A stretch of 64,000 bases of DNA from Cruorifilaria tuberocauda (taxonomy: Eukaryota > Nematoda > Chromadorea > Rhabditida > Onchocercidae): positions 1 to 64,000 of the forward strand of contig JABVXU010000202.1 in the NCBI GenBank assembly GCA_013365365.1. Direction: 5' to 3'. The translations under genes and the position numbers were made by a program. The notes under the pieces were generated by a model. The model was given only the letters and a program-made list of their open reading frames with translations. It did no database searches and had not been told where the DNA came from. This document shows, piece after piece, positions 27,888 through 42,192 of this stretch. Numbering within the stretch: the first letter of the stretch is position 1; the number at the start of each line of letters is the position of its first letter.

Positions 27888-30800
27888 CAAAAATTTTTAA
27901 ATTCACTGAATTGCATACACAGAAACAATTATCTTCATATGTAATAATTATTACTTCCATATTACTTCTTGGTAATAAGTCTCATAAATGCTGGGACTTT
28001 TATTATTCATTGCAAAATTATTTGGATCCTATTTTTTTGATATTTTTTAAAAATTTTTGCTTAATAATAAACTTTGCTAATGTAAGCTGCGTGCAGTAGA
28101 AGATTTTGCTTCGTTTTAGCAATGTTGGGAATGATTAAATGGATTCTAAAGAGATTTTAAAATGCTAAGAAAGATATTTGCTTCTTCGTAATCTGCTTCG
28201 TAATCTTAATTCACCATAAAAATTTTTTATTTATTTTTTATCTTTAAGCATTTATGGTTTAATTTTTTTTGATATTCTTTCCATTGAAATCATTCGGAAA
28301 AAGGACATCAATTTTTTTTCCTCGATTTGGTTGATATTTACAGCGAAGATCGTTCCAGATCTGAAGAGCAATCGTTGTTATGCAATATATATTACAATGA
28401 AGTCATACTCTCAGTTACATTTCAAACCAACTAAAAATTCTCTTCATTTGAGTTTGTATTTATTATATATTCTGAATAACTATGAGACTAAATTGTTATT
28501 AAAATCTAATTGATAGCAAATTTAAGGATTTTAAGGTAAAAATTGGCGAATATTCAAAACTTTTTATTTGGGAGAAAAAAATCTAGAAAAAAGAACTGTA
28601 TTTCGAATGTGCAGCGTCTTAAATGTTTTCCTTAATTTTTTTATTGGAGAAAAAATATTTCACCTGAGTGAATAATTTGTGTTCACTTTCAGTTTCTGCC
28701 CTTAATAATTGAAGTCTGCGTATCTGTTGTACATTTTCGGCAATTTTCTATAAAAGACTAAGGAAGCGTCTTAAATGTTTAATTAAATTGTTTGTTTTAA
28801 TTTAAATCTAGAAAATATTTTACAATTAAAAATTAAAAATATATTACGTAAAACTTCGCTTTGATCATTTCTTCTTTTCTCTTCATCCTTAGTAAATTGT
28901 GACAATAGCACCAAATCCTTTCACATACGATAACTGCCATTACAATAACATGTAAAACCAAATATAAAGTGATAAAAATTGCCAATAATTTAACAGTTGA
29001 ATGAAACTAAAATGATTCAAATTAGTAGGAAAAATAGTAGAGATTGTGTAGTGAGTTACTATAATGAATGTTCAAAGTAATCATTAACGTGAGTAGGCTA
29101 AGGAAGTATTTTAAATGTTTAAAAGTAAAAGAGTTTATAAAGCACTTGAAACCATATTGGTATAGGAGCTTCAGAAAATCGGTTGAAATGTATCATTTCT
29201 GGTTTTGTTTGGTTTAAAACCTGTAATTTTATTATTATGTTAATGATCCGAGTTACCCATCGTGATGTAAATTAATAAAAAGAGCTCTTCATTTCAAAGT
29301 TTCTGAAAATTGTTGAAATAATATATCACTTTTTTAGCCTTTAACTCTTTTTTATGGTTGTATATTTCCTGCTTATAGTTGAAATCATCAAAATTATAGC
29401 AGCTGTTCGTAAATAATTACCAGAAGTAAATTGATAGGGTTAACAGAGCTGAAATTTACATCAATGGAATCCGTTTTGCCAATCATTTTCAAAATATATG
29501 CATTTAATGGTATGATCATCTAAAATGCAAATGGATTTTTAATATTCGATCCTTTTATTGGAAATGATTTTAAATATGAAATGGTGGCTGTAGACCATAA
29601 AAATGAAGCTATAAATCTCTGCCAAAATTGTTATTTTCATTATAAAATTGCTCTATTAGGACCAGGAAGTAAATTCAATTGAAGTTAGTCGATTGCACTG
29701 TAATCTTGTGAAACGTTGTAACCGTTACGAGTAAAGTTGATATATACGAGATATTCGAGATACGAGATACAATGTATAGGATTTCAATGTTTTATCATTC
29801 TGCAGTAAAGCAAAAAAAGGGAAGAATCACCGTTGTGTTCAAGCGAAACAAATCATCTTTTATTACATATCTGATTTCCTGAAATGACAAAATCAAATTT
29901 TACTTTTTTTAATTAAAAGCTTGTTAAATCATTCCTTATGAGTCATCTCTTCCAGTTATCTATCTTATGGCCTATCAGGTATGTTACATTTAATGTGCAA
30001 ACCCTTACAGGTTGAGCATGTGAAAGTTAATTCTGCTCATTAAGAAAACTTTTGCTAACATCAGAAAAATCTGTTACATTTTTTATAGAAGCAACCATTT
30101 CTCGGCTGAATTCAATAATGTAATAAAAAATTTTTACAAATATTTTCAAGATGCTTAATTATTGCCATCTCTAATTTATTTTTACATATTTCTTAAACGT
30201 ACCAACTTTTTTCACGATGCAAAGAACAAAGACAATATATTTAGTCGTTTTGCAATATTTTGAAAATTCAATATAGAAATGAATAGAATTTCTTAATAGG
30301 CTACATATCAATTATACTACATCAGTTATAACTCAATTATCCTTGTTGATCTTGTAATATTCAACGTCTATTTAAATTTAATTTTTTCCGTATCACAATG
30401 CTGTATGATTTAAGCTATTAATTCTATAATGGTTAATTCTATAATAATTCTATTATGGATTCCATTAAACCGAATTGATAAAAAAAGTGACAAATTATTT
30501 TCAATCGTTAAGAAATGAGTAATCCAAATCTCCCTTCGTTTTTTTATCCAGTAATCTAATCTATTAATGAATGACATTATTAACGATTTACTTTTTTTGC
30601 ACGGATAAAATTTTGCAAGCGTTGTAAGCATAAAGCTGCACTTGAAGTCTAAGTTACTTCTATACTGATTCATTCTGATTACGAATTCAAAAATTCTGAT
30701 TTTTCTGTTGGAATTTGAGGTTTTCCAGCTAATTTTACATTTTTCATTTCATTCGGAATACTAGGTGACATTTATGATTTCTTTTTCCTTGTCTCCTGAC

Positions 30801-32197
30801 TTTAACTGATTCAAAATTTTTAATAGAGGAAATTTAAAGTGAAGAAGCCTACCTTATCTATCATTATCTATCAGATTGAAATTTACTATTAGACTTAAGC
30901 AATGCAAAAAATAGGTATAACTGAAGTTTGCAAAAAAAGTTTTAAATATTACAGCAAAGATCCACCAAATATCAATCGAAAAACAGGTCAGTAATCTCAG
31001 TCTGGCTGAATATGCCGTTGCATTCTTATTTTATCCACTTCAAGGATTGAATTCGAAAAAACAAGAAACGCTAATCTTGCAACATGCTGAGATGTACCGG
31101 TGATATATTAACCTGTTAACAAATAATTTCACTTATTTTTTTTTTGCTTCGATATTTAAGATTATTTCATTTTTTTTCAAATTGATGAATTCCAGCTTTT
31201 TTCATTATTTTTCATGAGTTAGTAAACTGCAAATTATGATGTGTATATTTTTTAAATTCAAAAAACAATTATGAAATAATATTGCTTGAAAATTCATCTT
31301 ATGCTTTAAACACAATATATAAATTGAAATACGAAAAAACAGAAAATGCCGATAATAACAATTATAATAGCAACGATAACGATAACAATAATAATATGGA
31401 GAAAAGTAGAAATAATAAGAAGAATATTAGTGCGTATTTCTTAAGTGAAAAGAAATTTTTAATAATAAATCGTTTTTGAAGCAGAGTGTATATTATTGTA
31501 ACTGGAGATGAGCAGTTGAAGAACCCGAACACTGAGGCAAGATATATTTCAACAAGCTTCGATTAAGAAAAAAGACACTAGAAAGTACTGACCGAACAAG
31601 CTGATGAGCATCCCCGATTGTTCTTTCGATAAGCAAATTAAAACAAATAGTAACTAGGCATTTTACGCTAACATCCTACTTTTAAGAGTAGGATTTTCAA
31701 AGAACAGAGAACTGCAATGATTACAGTAAACGCTGATGCTAACAGAAAATATATGAATATATGAAATGGAAAACTGAAAAAGGAGTCAAACGCATAAAAC
31801 TGTCTAAGGTTTGGCTATTTAAATAAGTTCTTCGGAAGCTCATACAAGTTTTGCGCCAAGTAGAAATATGAGGTAGTAAGAGAAAACAGCTCTAACAGTG
31901 CTTGGTATGTCATAAAAATCAGTGAGAAGAGAAATAATAAATTGCCAATAAAAAAAATACGATAAATTCCAATAAAAAGAGGTAACTAGAGTATTGTATA
32001 ATTTCATAACTAAGTGAGAGTAATTTTTCTGGAGGGAAAAAGATGCAACAGCAAGGATTCATTTAAGTTGTAATTTTGGACAATGAAGACTTTTTAACTT
32101 ATCGGTTTGTGAAAAAAGAGAAAAAAACCTGATATGAAGAAATACATGTATTAATGTTAGGGATAATTTTGAAATATAAACTGATAACATAAATAGT
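27888..32197. other. Long non-coding region
   Basis: AT-rich and without a recognisable exon. It holds short simple repeats: GAGATAC/GATATTC copies at 29738-29772, ATTCTATAAT copies at 30418-30460, and AAC/GAT-type triplets at 31345-31400. It should include the ing-3 3' UTR at its right end. Confidence 0.5.
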
Positions 32198-35100
32198 TTA
32201 CGTCTTGCTTATGCTAGTCAGTTCAGACCCTGAATGTTTTGGCGCACACTCCGGACAGTACCATTTTCCTTTGGGCTTTTCGATGACGTTAACACATCCG
32301 TAATGAAACCATTCATAACGACAAGATGGATCATCGCATGCTACCATCGAGCCATATCCTTTCTAAAAATGAATGGGTCAACAAAGGCGAGCAAAGTAAA
32401 ATGACTTGATCGTAAGCATACATATCGCTTTTCAAAACGACTTTATAATCCACTAAAATATTTACAGATCATCTAATACTTATTTCTGCTCAGCATTACC
32501 GGCCTGAGGAGCTTTAGGATGAACGATCCAAATCTCGAATTCGTTTTCATGATAAGTTTAATCAAGTAGCGAGAAGATTTCGCATTTGGAAATCAGCATA
32601 TACAACTTAGAAATTTGCTTTCATCATTAGTATTCGCATATCTTTCTTAAAAACTAGATGAATGAATCTTATGGAATACAAATTTAAGAACAAATTCTAT
32701 TTTACACTATATTCTTTCACATCCATACCTTTCTTCATCAAACAACCACTTTTCTGGGAAACTAATTTCCTTCATATCATGAAGAATGAACTTACCACTT
32801 ACCACTCTTACTAATCAAACCTACATCCAATCCTAATTACTTGTAGAGAACTGTTGAGATGACATATTATGATGAAGCGTCGTAACTGCATGATACTACT
32901 ACCATTGTTGTTAATCGGGTTAATGTAAGTTAAATGAATTGCGCAATAATATATTTTAGTATCCTTAATAATACAATAGAATGGCGACAAGTGAAAGAAG
33001 AAATTACAAGAAAGGCAGGCTTCGCACATTCACTGATACAAATTTCCCTTTTAAATTTATTTTTATTCATTCTCAAATACAGAAAATGAGAAATTGAGAA
33101 AGCGAAAAACATTGCAAAATAAGACAAAGACTGAAGTTTTTCTATCCACGTACTATAAAATTTCCAAATCTTCTCTTAATCTACTCTGCATTTTTCTGAA
33201 AGACTGAGATCGAGGGATAATAGTCTTGACTTCGATAGTATAAAAAAAATGAAGTAATAAAAAGGACAGTGAGCAGCCTTCTGATCAGAATCAGCATCTA
33301 AAAGAGTAATAAGTAACAATCTCGAAAGAGATGGAAAAAACCACAAAGGAAAATTTCCACTGACAACCCACTCCTCAAAAAATTTCATATTAAAATAAAA
33401 AGAGAAAGTCGTTTCTGCTTCATTCCTAACTTTATCGTCGGAAAGACTGATGATTTTCTAGAAAAACATAACTTTTACTAAAATCCGGATTATTCCTCAC
33501 TACTCTATATTGTGAGAGTACGTCTGCTAACAAGAATATAACTCTAAAGAGTATAATCTTCGTCAAATCTAGGATTTTTTTCTTTCATAACGCCTTATTA
33601 GTTTTCAAACGAAAATGAAAACTTACTTCGCGACAAAAACACCACACTCGTCGGTCTGAATCGGACTCATCATCGCTTCCCTGCATTAGTTCAGGCGAAC
33701 AAGTAGTAAAACTTGTTGTACGACGTTCATGACGCTGCATAGTGTACAGCATTTCTTGAGCCCTAGAGGTTAGCCTAAAGCATAAATGTTTATTGCTTTA
33801 GAGAAAAACGAAGAAACAAGCATACTGACATAAAAAACGAAATTCTTCAATGAGACTGTTTTAGAAAAGTTATAATTATGAAGTCATGGTAATTAATGTA
33901 GCAAGAAAAGCTACTTCCTTGGACGACCATGTCGACTTTCTTGCGCGGCAAGTGACATCATTGACTGTCCTGGAGCAGAATGTGCAGATGCTCCGGTAAA
34001 GGTACCTGGCTAAAACAGTATCTTGTTTTTACTAATTTCGTACTGTAACACTTATAAAAATTTAAGTAAAGCAATACATATTTTACAAATTGTAATTTCA
34101 CAAATATTAAAGCCTGGTAAATGAAAATAGCAAAGTAAAAACTTAATAGAAAAGCTATCAAAAGACAAAAGTAACTTTGCATGATCCATAATACAAATGA
34201 AGTATTAACATTTACTTAAAATGATGCATATTAAACTCCTCATAAATTCATAAATTATAAAGTCTTTCAGAATATTGGTACGGTCAATTAAATCTAACTA
34301 AAACTTACTGTAACTCAAATGAACCTTATTACAAGAAAAGTTTATTAATTTACAGCAGAAAATCAGGCAATCATACTATACGTATCTAGCAGTTATGAAT
34401 GAATTGAAGTACCTATTACACAAATTAAAAAATTAAAAAAATATAAGAGATATGAAAAAAGACCAAAGAATTTTCATTAATGTAACTTTTAAACAACGAA
34501 AACGCAATATATTATGTGGTTGCGGCGTATTTGAAAATACTATGAAATGAAATGTTAAGCGAATCAAAATTTTTAAAAAGTGCTCTTTGAAAATTTACTG
34601 ATTTGTGAAACTAACATTTGATATGCTTTTCGGAGGATGCACTGAGAACTGTACTTGTGAAGAGGTAGATGGAGTTTGAACTGGGCTACTGTTCCAACCA
34701 TCACCTTTGAAATCTTTTTTGAAAATATGCAAATAATTTGACAGTTTTCAGAAGTGAAAACCAAACGGCTCAAGCAAATGTGAAGTGATGAAGATCAAGT
34801 TCCAAATTCAGTAGAAAACAACAACAAGCTTGAGATTTTTGAACTAAAACTTATTTCGACCGAAATCATTCTTTACATACAAAGCATGAAAGTAAATAAA
34901 ATTTCGATAATTAGATACCAACCACGATCAGCAATATTGCCTGATACAGATTGAGCATGTCCCACAGCTGAAGAATGAACATTGCTAATACCAATGATTT
35001 TTTGAGGAGTGACTAGTGATCGTCTCTGTAAAACATGTGCAAAAGTTTTATTATTGTTGCCAATGCATGCAAAGTGCTTAAATTACTGGTGGTACTATCA

Positions 35101-37264
35101 TCGCACTTTAGAAATGTTATATTCTACAAAACCCAAATTATAAGTAAAAAGAACAAGAAGAACATGCATTCAAGCTGTTTATAGGAATTTAAGATACGCA
35201 ACACATAAACAATTGATGCAACTATTCATTCGCTTACTGATCTTGTTATCTCTTTGAGATCTAATATAATCAGTGATGGATAATAATCTATACTAAGTAA
35301 ATATAATAAAGTTTTTGTATCGTTAATAGCTATTGTTGATGAATGGCTCTGTAAAATAATTATGGTCTAGCTTCCATTCTCTTCCTAAACAATCCAAAAT
35401 CCAGATCATATTAACCACAGCTTCCACGGTAACCAGTTTGGATAATCCTGCTATACTGCGAGATTTGGTGCGCATTTTTAGTAAGATAAATTAATTCATG
35501 ATTAATCACAAAAGTAAAGTTTAGGGATGGAAATCATGATTAGTTGCTTTTACAATCTTTCACAAATTCAGTTTATGAATTTTTGAGAAAGATATTTGCA
35601 AATTCATACTGACCAATCAAAATCTATTATGTCTATAGACAGAAATTTTTACAGTCAAACTAAATAAGTATAGTAATATGATTTGTATTCTAGTCAACTC
35701 ACCACGATTACCTTCAGCGGGGGCAAATCAGAATCACGTTCATTCATAACACTGTGCGCTCGACTACTACTTGATCCAGTTTCAATATCGCGTGCCCCCG
35801 CTGTTGATAGCGATGAATGACTTCCACTTTGCTGCGTTTGAGAATTCAGATCTAGTCCAGCTTCGCATGTGTCATTCAGCTGTCCTGAAATAACTCTGGA
35901 CCATGGAATTTACAACAGGGAATGTAGGAAACCATATTAGTATGATAAAAAAAAAACACAGAATGTAAACTGAATGTAAGCAAGAACCTCGTTGTCCACG
36001 AGAGACAGTACTCAATGCTTCGGGCAATGCATTTGAGTTTCCATTTATCATGCTTGTAAGATTAGCATTAGCTTCACGATATCTGCGTCTTCCTAAAATA
36101 TGATTAAACCAATCAATCATTTTTTAGGAATATTTGTTTAAAAATATAAATGTCCTCAAGTGTTTACTTCAGGAGTAAAATTTTAAATAAAAAGCTTACG
36201 TTCTTTTCGCTGCAGAAATAGATTCTTTTCTACCTCATTGAATTCTGGAAAGAACAAAAAAATTATTGGGTAAAAAATAGAGGAGAAAAGATGAACATTC
36301 CAAGCAATGTGGGACGTACATATTTAAAAGAAAAAACAAATACCGCATCATAAAAAAAATGAAACAAACAATTTTATTGAGTACTTAAGATTCACAAACA
36401 ATCAGAAATTTTAATGTAATGTTTACTTCTTTCAATCTGTTCAGTAATGCCAGGATTATCAGCCTCAAGTTCCAGTTTAAAATGCAGTATTTCCTTGTTC
36501 AATTTTTGACTATATTTCAGCAATAATGAATGGCAAACATCCAAAATTGCTACTTTTTCGGCTGAAAGAGCTTTCGCCTGCGCATAAAGCTATAAAAAAT
36601 TTTTTTAATTCTTCAGTTGAAATTGACGTTTAAACTAATTTCGACAAAAGATCTGGAGACATCCTAAAAACATGTTTGAAACCATCTCTAGAAATTTAAT
36701 GGAGAAAAAAGTATTAATAATGAAACACAACATAAAAAGTGATTTAAAATGCACCTCCAAGATCTCATTATAGCGCTTTACTTTAACATCCTGGGGAAGA
36801 GCACCACCTGTAGAGAAGAACTCATCTCTTTCTTTATTGGCGCGCTCATGCAATTCTGGAAACTAAATTCCAATATAAAATTGAAAATAATATAAAATCT
36901 ATGTTTCTACTTCATTTTTTGACAAAAAATATCAGAAATGAAGCATGAGCAAAAAGAAATGAAATGAAAGAACAAAAAATGAGTAAAACGAGTTAAATTC
37001 ATTAAAATATGAATTTAAACGAGAGCAAGATATCTCCGATATTATCTAGGAAAATATAAAAATTTTTATCCGTAACTTACGCTGCGCTCGCAGGTCCAAC
37101 ATTCGAACTTCAGTGCTCCTGTCTCTCAACTCACCAGGCAACTGATCAAGTACTGTAATGTAACTTAACTCATTATTTTCGATAAAGGAAATTCATATCT
37201 GGAAGGTTAAATTGGAATTCCAAATATGCAACTTACATTCCAGGAAATCCTCAAGATACAACAT
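32198..37264 (-). CDS. ing-3: ING3-type inhibitor of growth protein with PHD finger
   Basis: Nuclear chromatin reader; ING3 is a subunit of NuA4/Tip60 histone acetyltransferase complexes and its PHD finger binds H3K4me3. Exons (minus) 37264-37237, 37152-37081, 36855-36755, 36589-36427, 36244-36200, 36092-35988, 35884-35703, 35025-34926, 34704-34616, 34009-33915, 33762-33627, 32362-32198 (TAA): 426 residues against 418 in human ING3 (from memory). The N-terminal ING domain starts MLYLEDFLELLDQLPGELRD and continues with HERANKERDEFF and KLELEADNPGITEQIER. The middle is Ser/Gln-rich and low in structure. The C4HC3 PHD finger is about residues 367-416: WCFCRE, YGSMVACDDPSC, EWFHYGCV, KWYCPECAP; YGSMVACD includes the aromatic-cage region. 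An AG 12 bases before the ATG (37277-37278) could accept a spliced leader. Confidence 0.94.
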
Positions 37265-37888
37265 CGTCCAGCTCGACTGTTGAATAATCTTCACTCAAAC
37301 TTATGAGTATTCCTGGATAAACTAACAAAGGAACATCCAAAAATTTATGCTCATAAATTCATTTTAATAAAAGGAATCAACACAATATGCGCAACTCCCA
37401 TAACTTTCCGATATCAAATAAAACCCTTAACTAACTTAAAGAAGCAGCATTAGGCAATTTTAATATAAAACCGTGTATGCTAAGAAAGATTAAATCCTAC
37501 ATTTTATCTAACAGATAAGTGCTATTATCTAATAGATAAGATTCCTACTTCATCTTTCATATTAAGCGTCAAAACAGTTATGATATTAAGAACATCTAGA
37601 GGCTACAGATACAAAATGATATCCTCATCAATAACCAAAGCGGCAGACTCTTCTGATTAAACACAGTAGTACTTATTTAGATGAAAATGAAAAAACAAAT
37701 TAATAGAAGTAAAACAACTTGAAAAAAAACCAATGACACCTCCTAATGAACCTTTTATTACTTGATGAAATTCACTCTGAAGATTTGAAAAAATACAATC
37801 TACATTTTCGAATGCAACGAAATTAAACAATAACACAATTATGAATGTGGTTTCATCAAATAACTTCGAAATATTTTCCGATCTCAAC
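37265..37888. other. Intercistronic gap between NDUFB8 and ing-3
   Basis: 624 bases, AT-rich, no exon. It separates two same-strand genes and would contain the NDUFB8 poly(A) site and the ing-3 trans-splice acceptor if they are co-transcribed. Confidence 0.5.
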
Positions 37889-39312
37889 TTATTTATCGTT
37901 AGGTTCAAACGTATAATTCATAATTGGATAGATACGCGGATCAGTAAATGGATACGCCCGCTTGATATCGTAAGGATATTGTTTCAGCATCTGAAAACAG
38001 AAATTTAATATTATAAAAAGCCGCTGACTATTTCTACAAATAAGCTTTCCTAAGCTTTTCTTCTTCAGTAAAGAAAGAAGTGTATCAAATTTCAGCTTTA
38101 ACTATATAAAATGTTCAATTTTATGATTTAAGTGCACAACAGCCGAAACACACAATATCATTTTTCCACTTTCGACCTTTTGGCCATGTTTGAATACCAA
38201 TCCAGCAAAAGATTAACGCTGGGATTAAATGACGACAGAAAATTACCGTGTTGGTCCACCTATAAAAATTGCGAATTTTAACAGCACATTATGGTGAACT
38301 AAAAAAATCTTATGGAGCGACTAAGCAATCGAACAAATAATTTTTACAAATTTTCAGTATCAATCAAAATAAAACTTAAAATGAAGTTTCCTCATCATCA
38401 ATACTGGTATAAGAATCACGATCAGATGTATGCATCACTGCTCGAATATACATCTGAAATTTTCAAAAATTTACATTAAAAGAATATTACTCCTAACTCC
38501 TACATCCTTTGTGATAATCTAAAGTCTTCCACTTCCAACTCGCTTTATCAACAAAGAATCATATAATATTCTTCCCAAAACACTAGTGATAATAGTACTG
38601 TCAAGCAAAAATAGTTCCTCAATTAGGAAATTGCATATGATCAAAATGCATATGATACTAATTGATTACCCATATCAACAATAACATTAATTTCAATGTT
38701 TAAAATTGCAACATTTAGTTTTTTTATTAAAATAGAGACGATGTTAACTAAAACTCATTCTTGAATCGAAAACTATCCAAATTATCCAGATAGGCCTAAG
38801 GCTTACTCCTTCACCCCAATTTCTTCGATAAAATGGATCGCTCCAGTTTTCATGTGGATCTTTGTGATCATAAGTGACGCAACCGTAATCCGGATAATTT
38901 CCTGCATATTTATAATAATCGTCTTTTTTATGTGGCCTGCAAGAAAAACCACAAAATAAGCAAAATAATCTAAACAATAAAGTAAAATATTAGCTAAAAG
39001 AAATAGAAATATTCACTATCCATATTTCTTTTTATGATATACAATGGAGCTAACTTATAATCTTCTGGTCTCATCCCATATTTTATTGCAGCTGCTCGTC
39101 GTTCTTCTTCATTTTTTGGATAATCGTCTGGCATATGATCACGTGGATACCAACCATCGACTGTTAATGGTCCCCTTTCTAAATAATTTTAAAGTGTGTG
39201 TGACATGGAGGAGATGAGGAAGTAGTAACAAAAATGTGAGTGGCTTACTATTTGTGCGACATGATGCGTGGATTGAACGTATACAGATTGGCACGGAACG
39301 TGAGGATATCAT
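37889..39312 (-). CDS. NDUFB8: NADH:ubiquinone oxidoreductase subunit NDUFB8 (ASHI)
   Basis: Accessory subunit of the membrane arm of mitochondrial complex I. Exons (minus): 39312-39249 (basic, Ser-rich mitochondrial leader MISSRSVPICIRSIHASCR), 39178-39043 (GWYPRDHMPDDYP, EERRAAAIKYGMRPEDYK), 38936-38807 (YYKYAGNYPDYG, NWGEG), 38453 to about 38380, 38259-38154 (one transmembrane segment, CRHLIPALIFCWIGIQ), 37990-37889 (QYPYDIKRAYPF, ending FEPNDK then TAA). The YPK/EERRAAA-KYGM-EDY block and the later NWGE are hallmarks of NDUFB8. The junction between the fourth and transmembrane exons does not keep frame with any GT donor I can see. A missed short exon or a sequence error is likely there. 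An AG 14 bases before the ATG fits a leader acceptor. Confidence 0.85.
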
Positions 39313-42159
39313 AACATATGTGCAATCTGGAATACATGAATTTTTTGCAATATTTTAAAACGAACACTATAAAGTGTCAAATACGAAACTTTTAATTTAA
39401 ACAATCAAGGTATTTCGCATACATATACCTCATCTGAAATATATTTAAATGGTATCAGGGAACATTTCGCAAACGAACTGCGGCTAAAATTACCATCTTT
39501 TCTCTAGCAGACATTGTACATTGTACTCAACAGTACTGTCAGTACCTTCTTCAGAAAATTATATGAGAATCTCTAGAAAAATGCTACTTCCACTTCGCAC
39601 CACTGACAAAATCAGATCGAATCTTCACACTGACGGCCAACAATACCTCATTTCGTCCAATAACATCAATTATATCACTTCGCATCTCTTCCACCACCTG
39701 TTATACTAAAAGCAGTATCACTTTGCATTTTCTGCCGTCGTCTGTTATGAACTATTTCCCAATGTATTTCAAAGACAAAAGAGAGCATCGTAAAGAAAAA
39801 TGCAGAATTGGCATTGGCTGGTTATTGGACAATGGGAGACGAATGTGGTCCTAGGCAGAAACTGATGAGCGATGGAATATTGGAGAGCACAAATGAAGGG
39901 GTTATAGGTCAGACTTTGAGGAGCAGTTTCTGTATTTGTCTACGTAATGGTGCAGTCAAAGCTATAATCGTGGCACCATGTGTTAACAAATAGAAGATCA
40001 GATGAAATTTATCCTTTAAAAGGAGAGTCTATCTGTCTTCTATTGTATTATGATGTGCAGCTACCAAATTGCAGTTTTCGAAACGATGATGATTGATTTT
40101 AAAATTATTCATTTTTACGTATTCCTTTTACTTCCTAAGAACTTGCCTTTTTCTGCATATGTACCTTTTCTATTCTCGGCACATTTGCTTCATTAACTTT
40201 TGTAAAATGTGTTTCTTGGTATCATTTAAGAAGAATTTTAGAAAGAGAGATTAATCTGAATAATTCAAAACTTCAACCATCCAATTAATTTTAGAATTCT
40301 TCCGGAAAAAACATTCCTCTCTATAAGAAAATTTTTAATTCGGATATTAGTATAATCGAACAATTTGTGAACTGAAAACATTCCCCCTATTAAAAATCTA
40401 AAAGATTTTCATGTTTTTCTGCTTTATATTGTTAACAGTTCCAAAAATTCAATATAATCAAAAAATAATCAGGTCTATTTATAATGGTTATATTATAACC
40501 AGACTCTGGTTAGCATTCGGTGGTTCTAATAATAAAGGCAGTTTGAAATTCACATTATTTTCAAAATTAAATCAATCCCATTTCCACCGATATAAATTTC
40601 TAACCAAGGTGAGTATATAAATAATTTATTCGCTGTTTTATTTATTAATCTGAAATGACATCCTGTTTCCTTTCGGATTTTTCATTTATCTTTTTTCATC
40701 ATTTTTGAAAAATGAATTTTTTCCAATGCTTTCAGTTTTGCATTCTTTTTCATTTTCTTTTGATTCATCGGACGATTAAATCAATATTTCAATTTAAAAT
40801 GATATAAATGAGCCTATTATTGTTTCAATGTAAATTTATCAACTTAATTGCTTTCGCTATAATATGTAAACTTTAATGATAATCATGAACAATTGAAGGA
40901 GATTCCGCTTTCTTCATAACGCTTCGAAGTTTACGGGTCAAAAATTTTTTCTTTGGCATCTGAAGTCTTAAGAAGCCTGTAAAACAAACTTTTTAGCAGA
41001 AAATCAGTTTATAGAAAATATATTTCAGATTATAATGACAAAGGTAATTATCAATTCTAAATAGCCGTAATTCCTCTGTTTCCATTGGTAGAAAAGTTGG
41101 CAAACAACAAGTAAAACAAAATATTTGTTATCAGAATTAAGTTAAAATAAGAATGTTGACAAAAAAGCTCACGTCTGATTATTCTAGAGAACAGATCGCT
41201 TAATTCAATATTTTTCTGGATTGAGCAATTTCGCGATTTTCAAAGATCATAGGCATAGTTCTATTCTTTAAAACAGCTGTTGCTCAAGTGAATTTCTCAA
41301 GTGAATCTCAAATGAAAGCTTAAATGAATTTTTTCCAAGGATCATTTACCAATCAACTACTTACCTTCCTCTCCAGTTTTTTTCTAGAAAATCTCTTTTA
41401 AAATATTTCAAACTTTTTTTTATGATAAATCTATCGCTAACTGTGAAAAAACTAACGATGAAGTTTCGTTTCTCTATTTGCAATTTAAAGTAGTTGATTC
41501 CTCCACTGTATTGTAGATCTTAGAGCATTAATGCAATATCAAAAAGCTATCAAATTAGTAGCATCCTAATAATATCACTATTTATGATGAATAAGGAATT
41601 TACTTCAATGTCGCAAAGGACAATTATTTTAATATTAGCGAGAAAAGCTTGATTTCATAAACTTCACACTTTATACAGCTGTTCAAGGATTTCATTGAAA
41701 TTGCAGTATAAACATAAGTTTGAAAAAACTTAATGAATAAAGTTATGCGAAAAAGACAGTAGATGATTTTTCCAAGTTTTTAACTTTGGATCATTTTTTA
41801 ATCAACCGAAACTAGCAGACTAAATAGATTTTTAGAACATACTTGCAGACTTCAATGGAAAATTAACACAGTTCCACTTTATCCTTTTCCGTTTGAATCT
41901 ATTCCAATCCATTTTATACATTTAATTTCAATTCATTTAATCCAATTTATCAATTAAACTCTATTTGATTATATTCGACGTGGCATAACCTAGTTTTATT
42001 TAATTCAATTTCATATCTGTATTTCCATTTAATTCTACTCTAATGAAAACGGAAGAAGAACATTTACGAATTTTAAAGCGATGATTTCTAGTCTGGAGGA
42101 CAAGAAGTTCGCTTTTTATGAATTTCGAACCTAGGCTTTGGTTCGCATAATGAAAATAT

Positions 42160-42192
42160 AAGGTGATTGTAAGGTGACTGTAAGGTGATTCT
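42160..42192 (+). repeat. 11-bp tandem repeat, three copies
   Basis: Consecutive units AAGGTGATTGT, AAGGTGACTGT and AAGGTGATTCT, differing at single positions. Confidence 0.85.
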
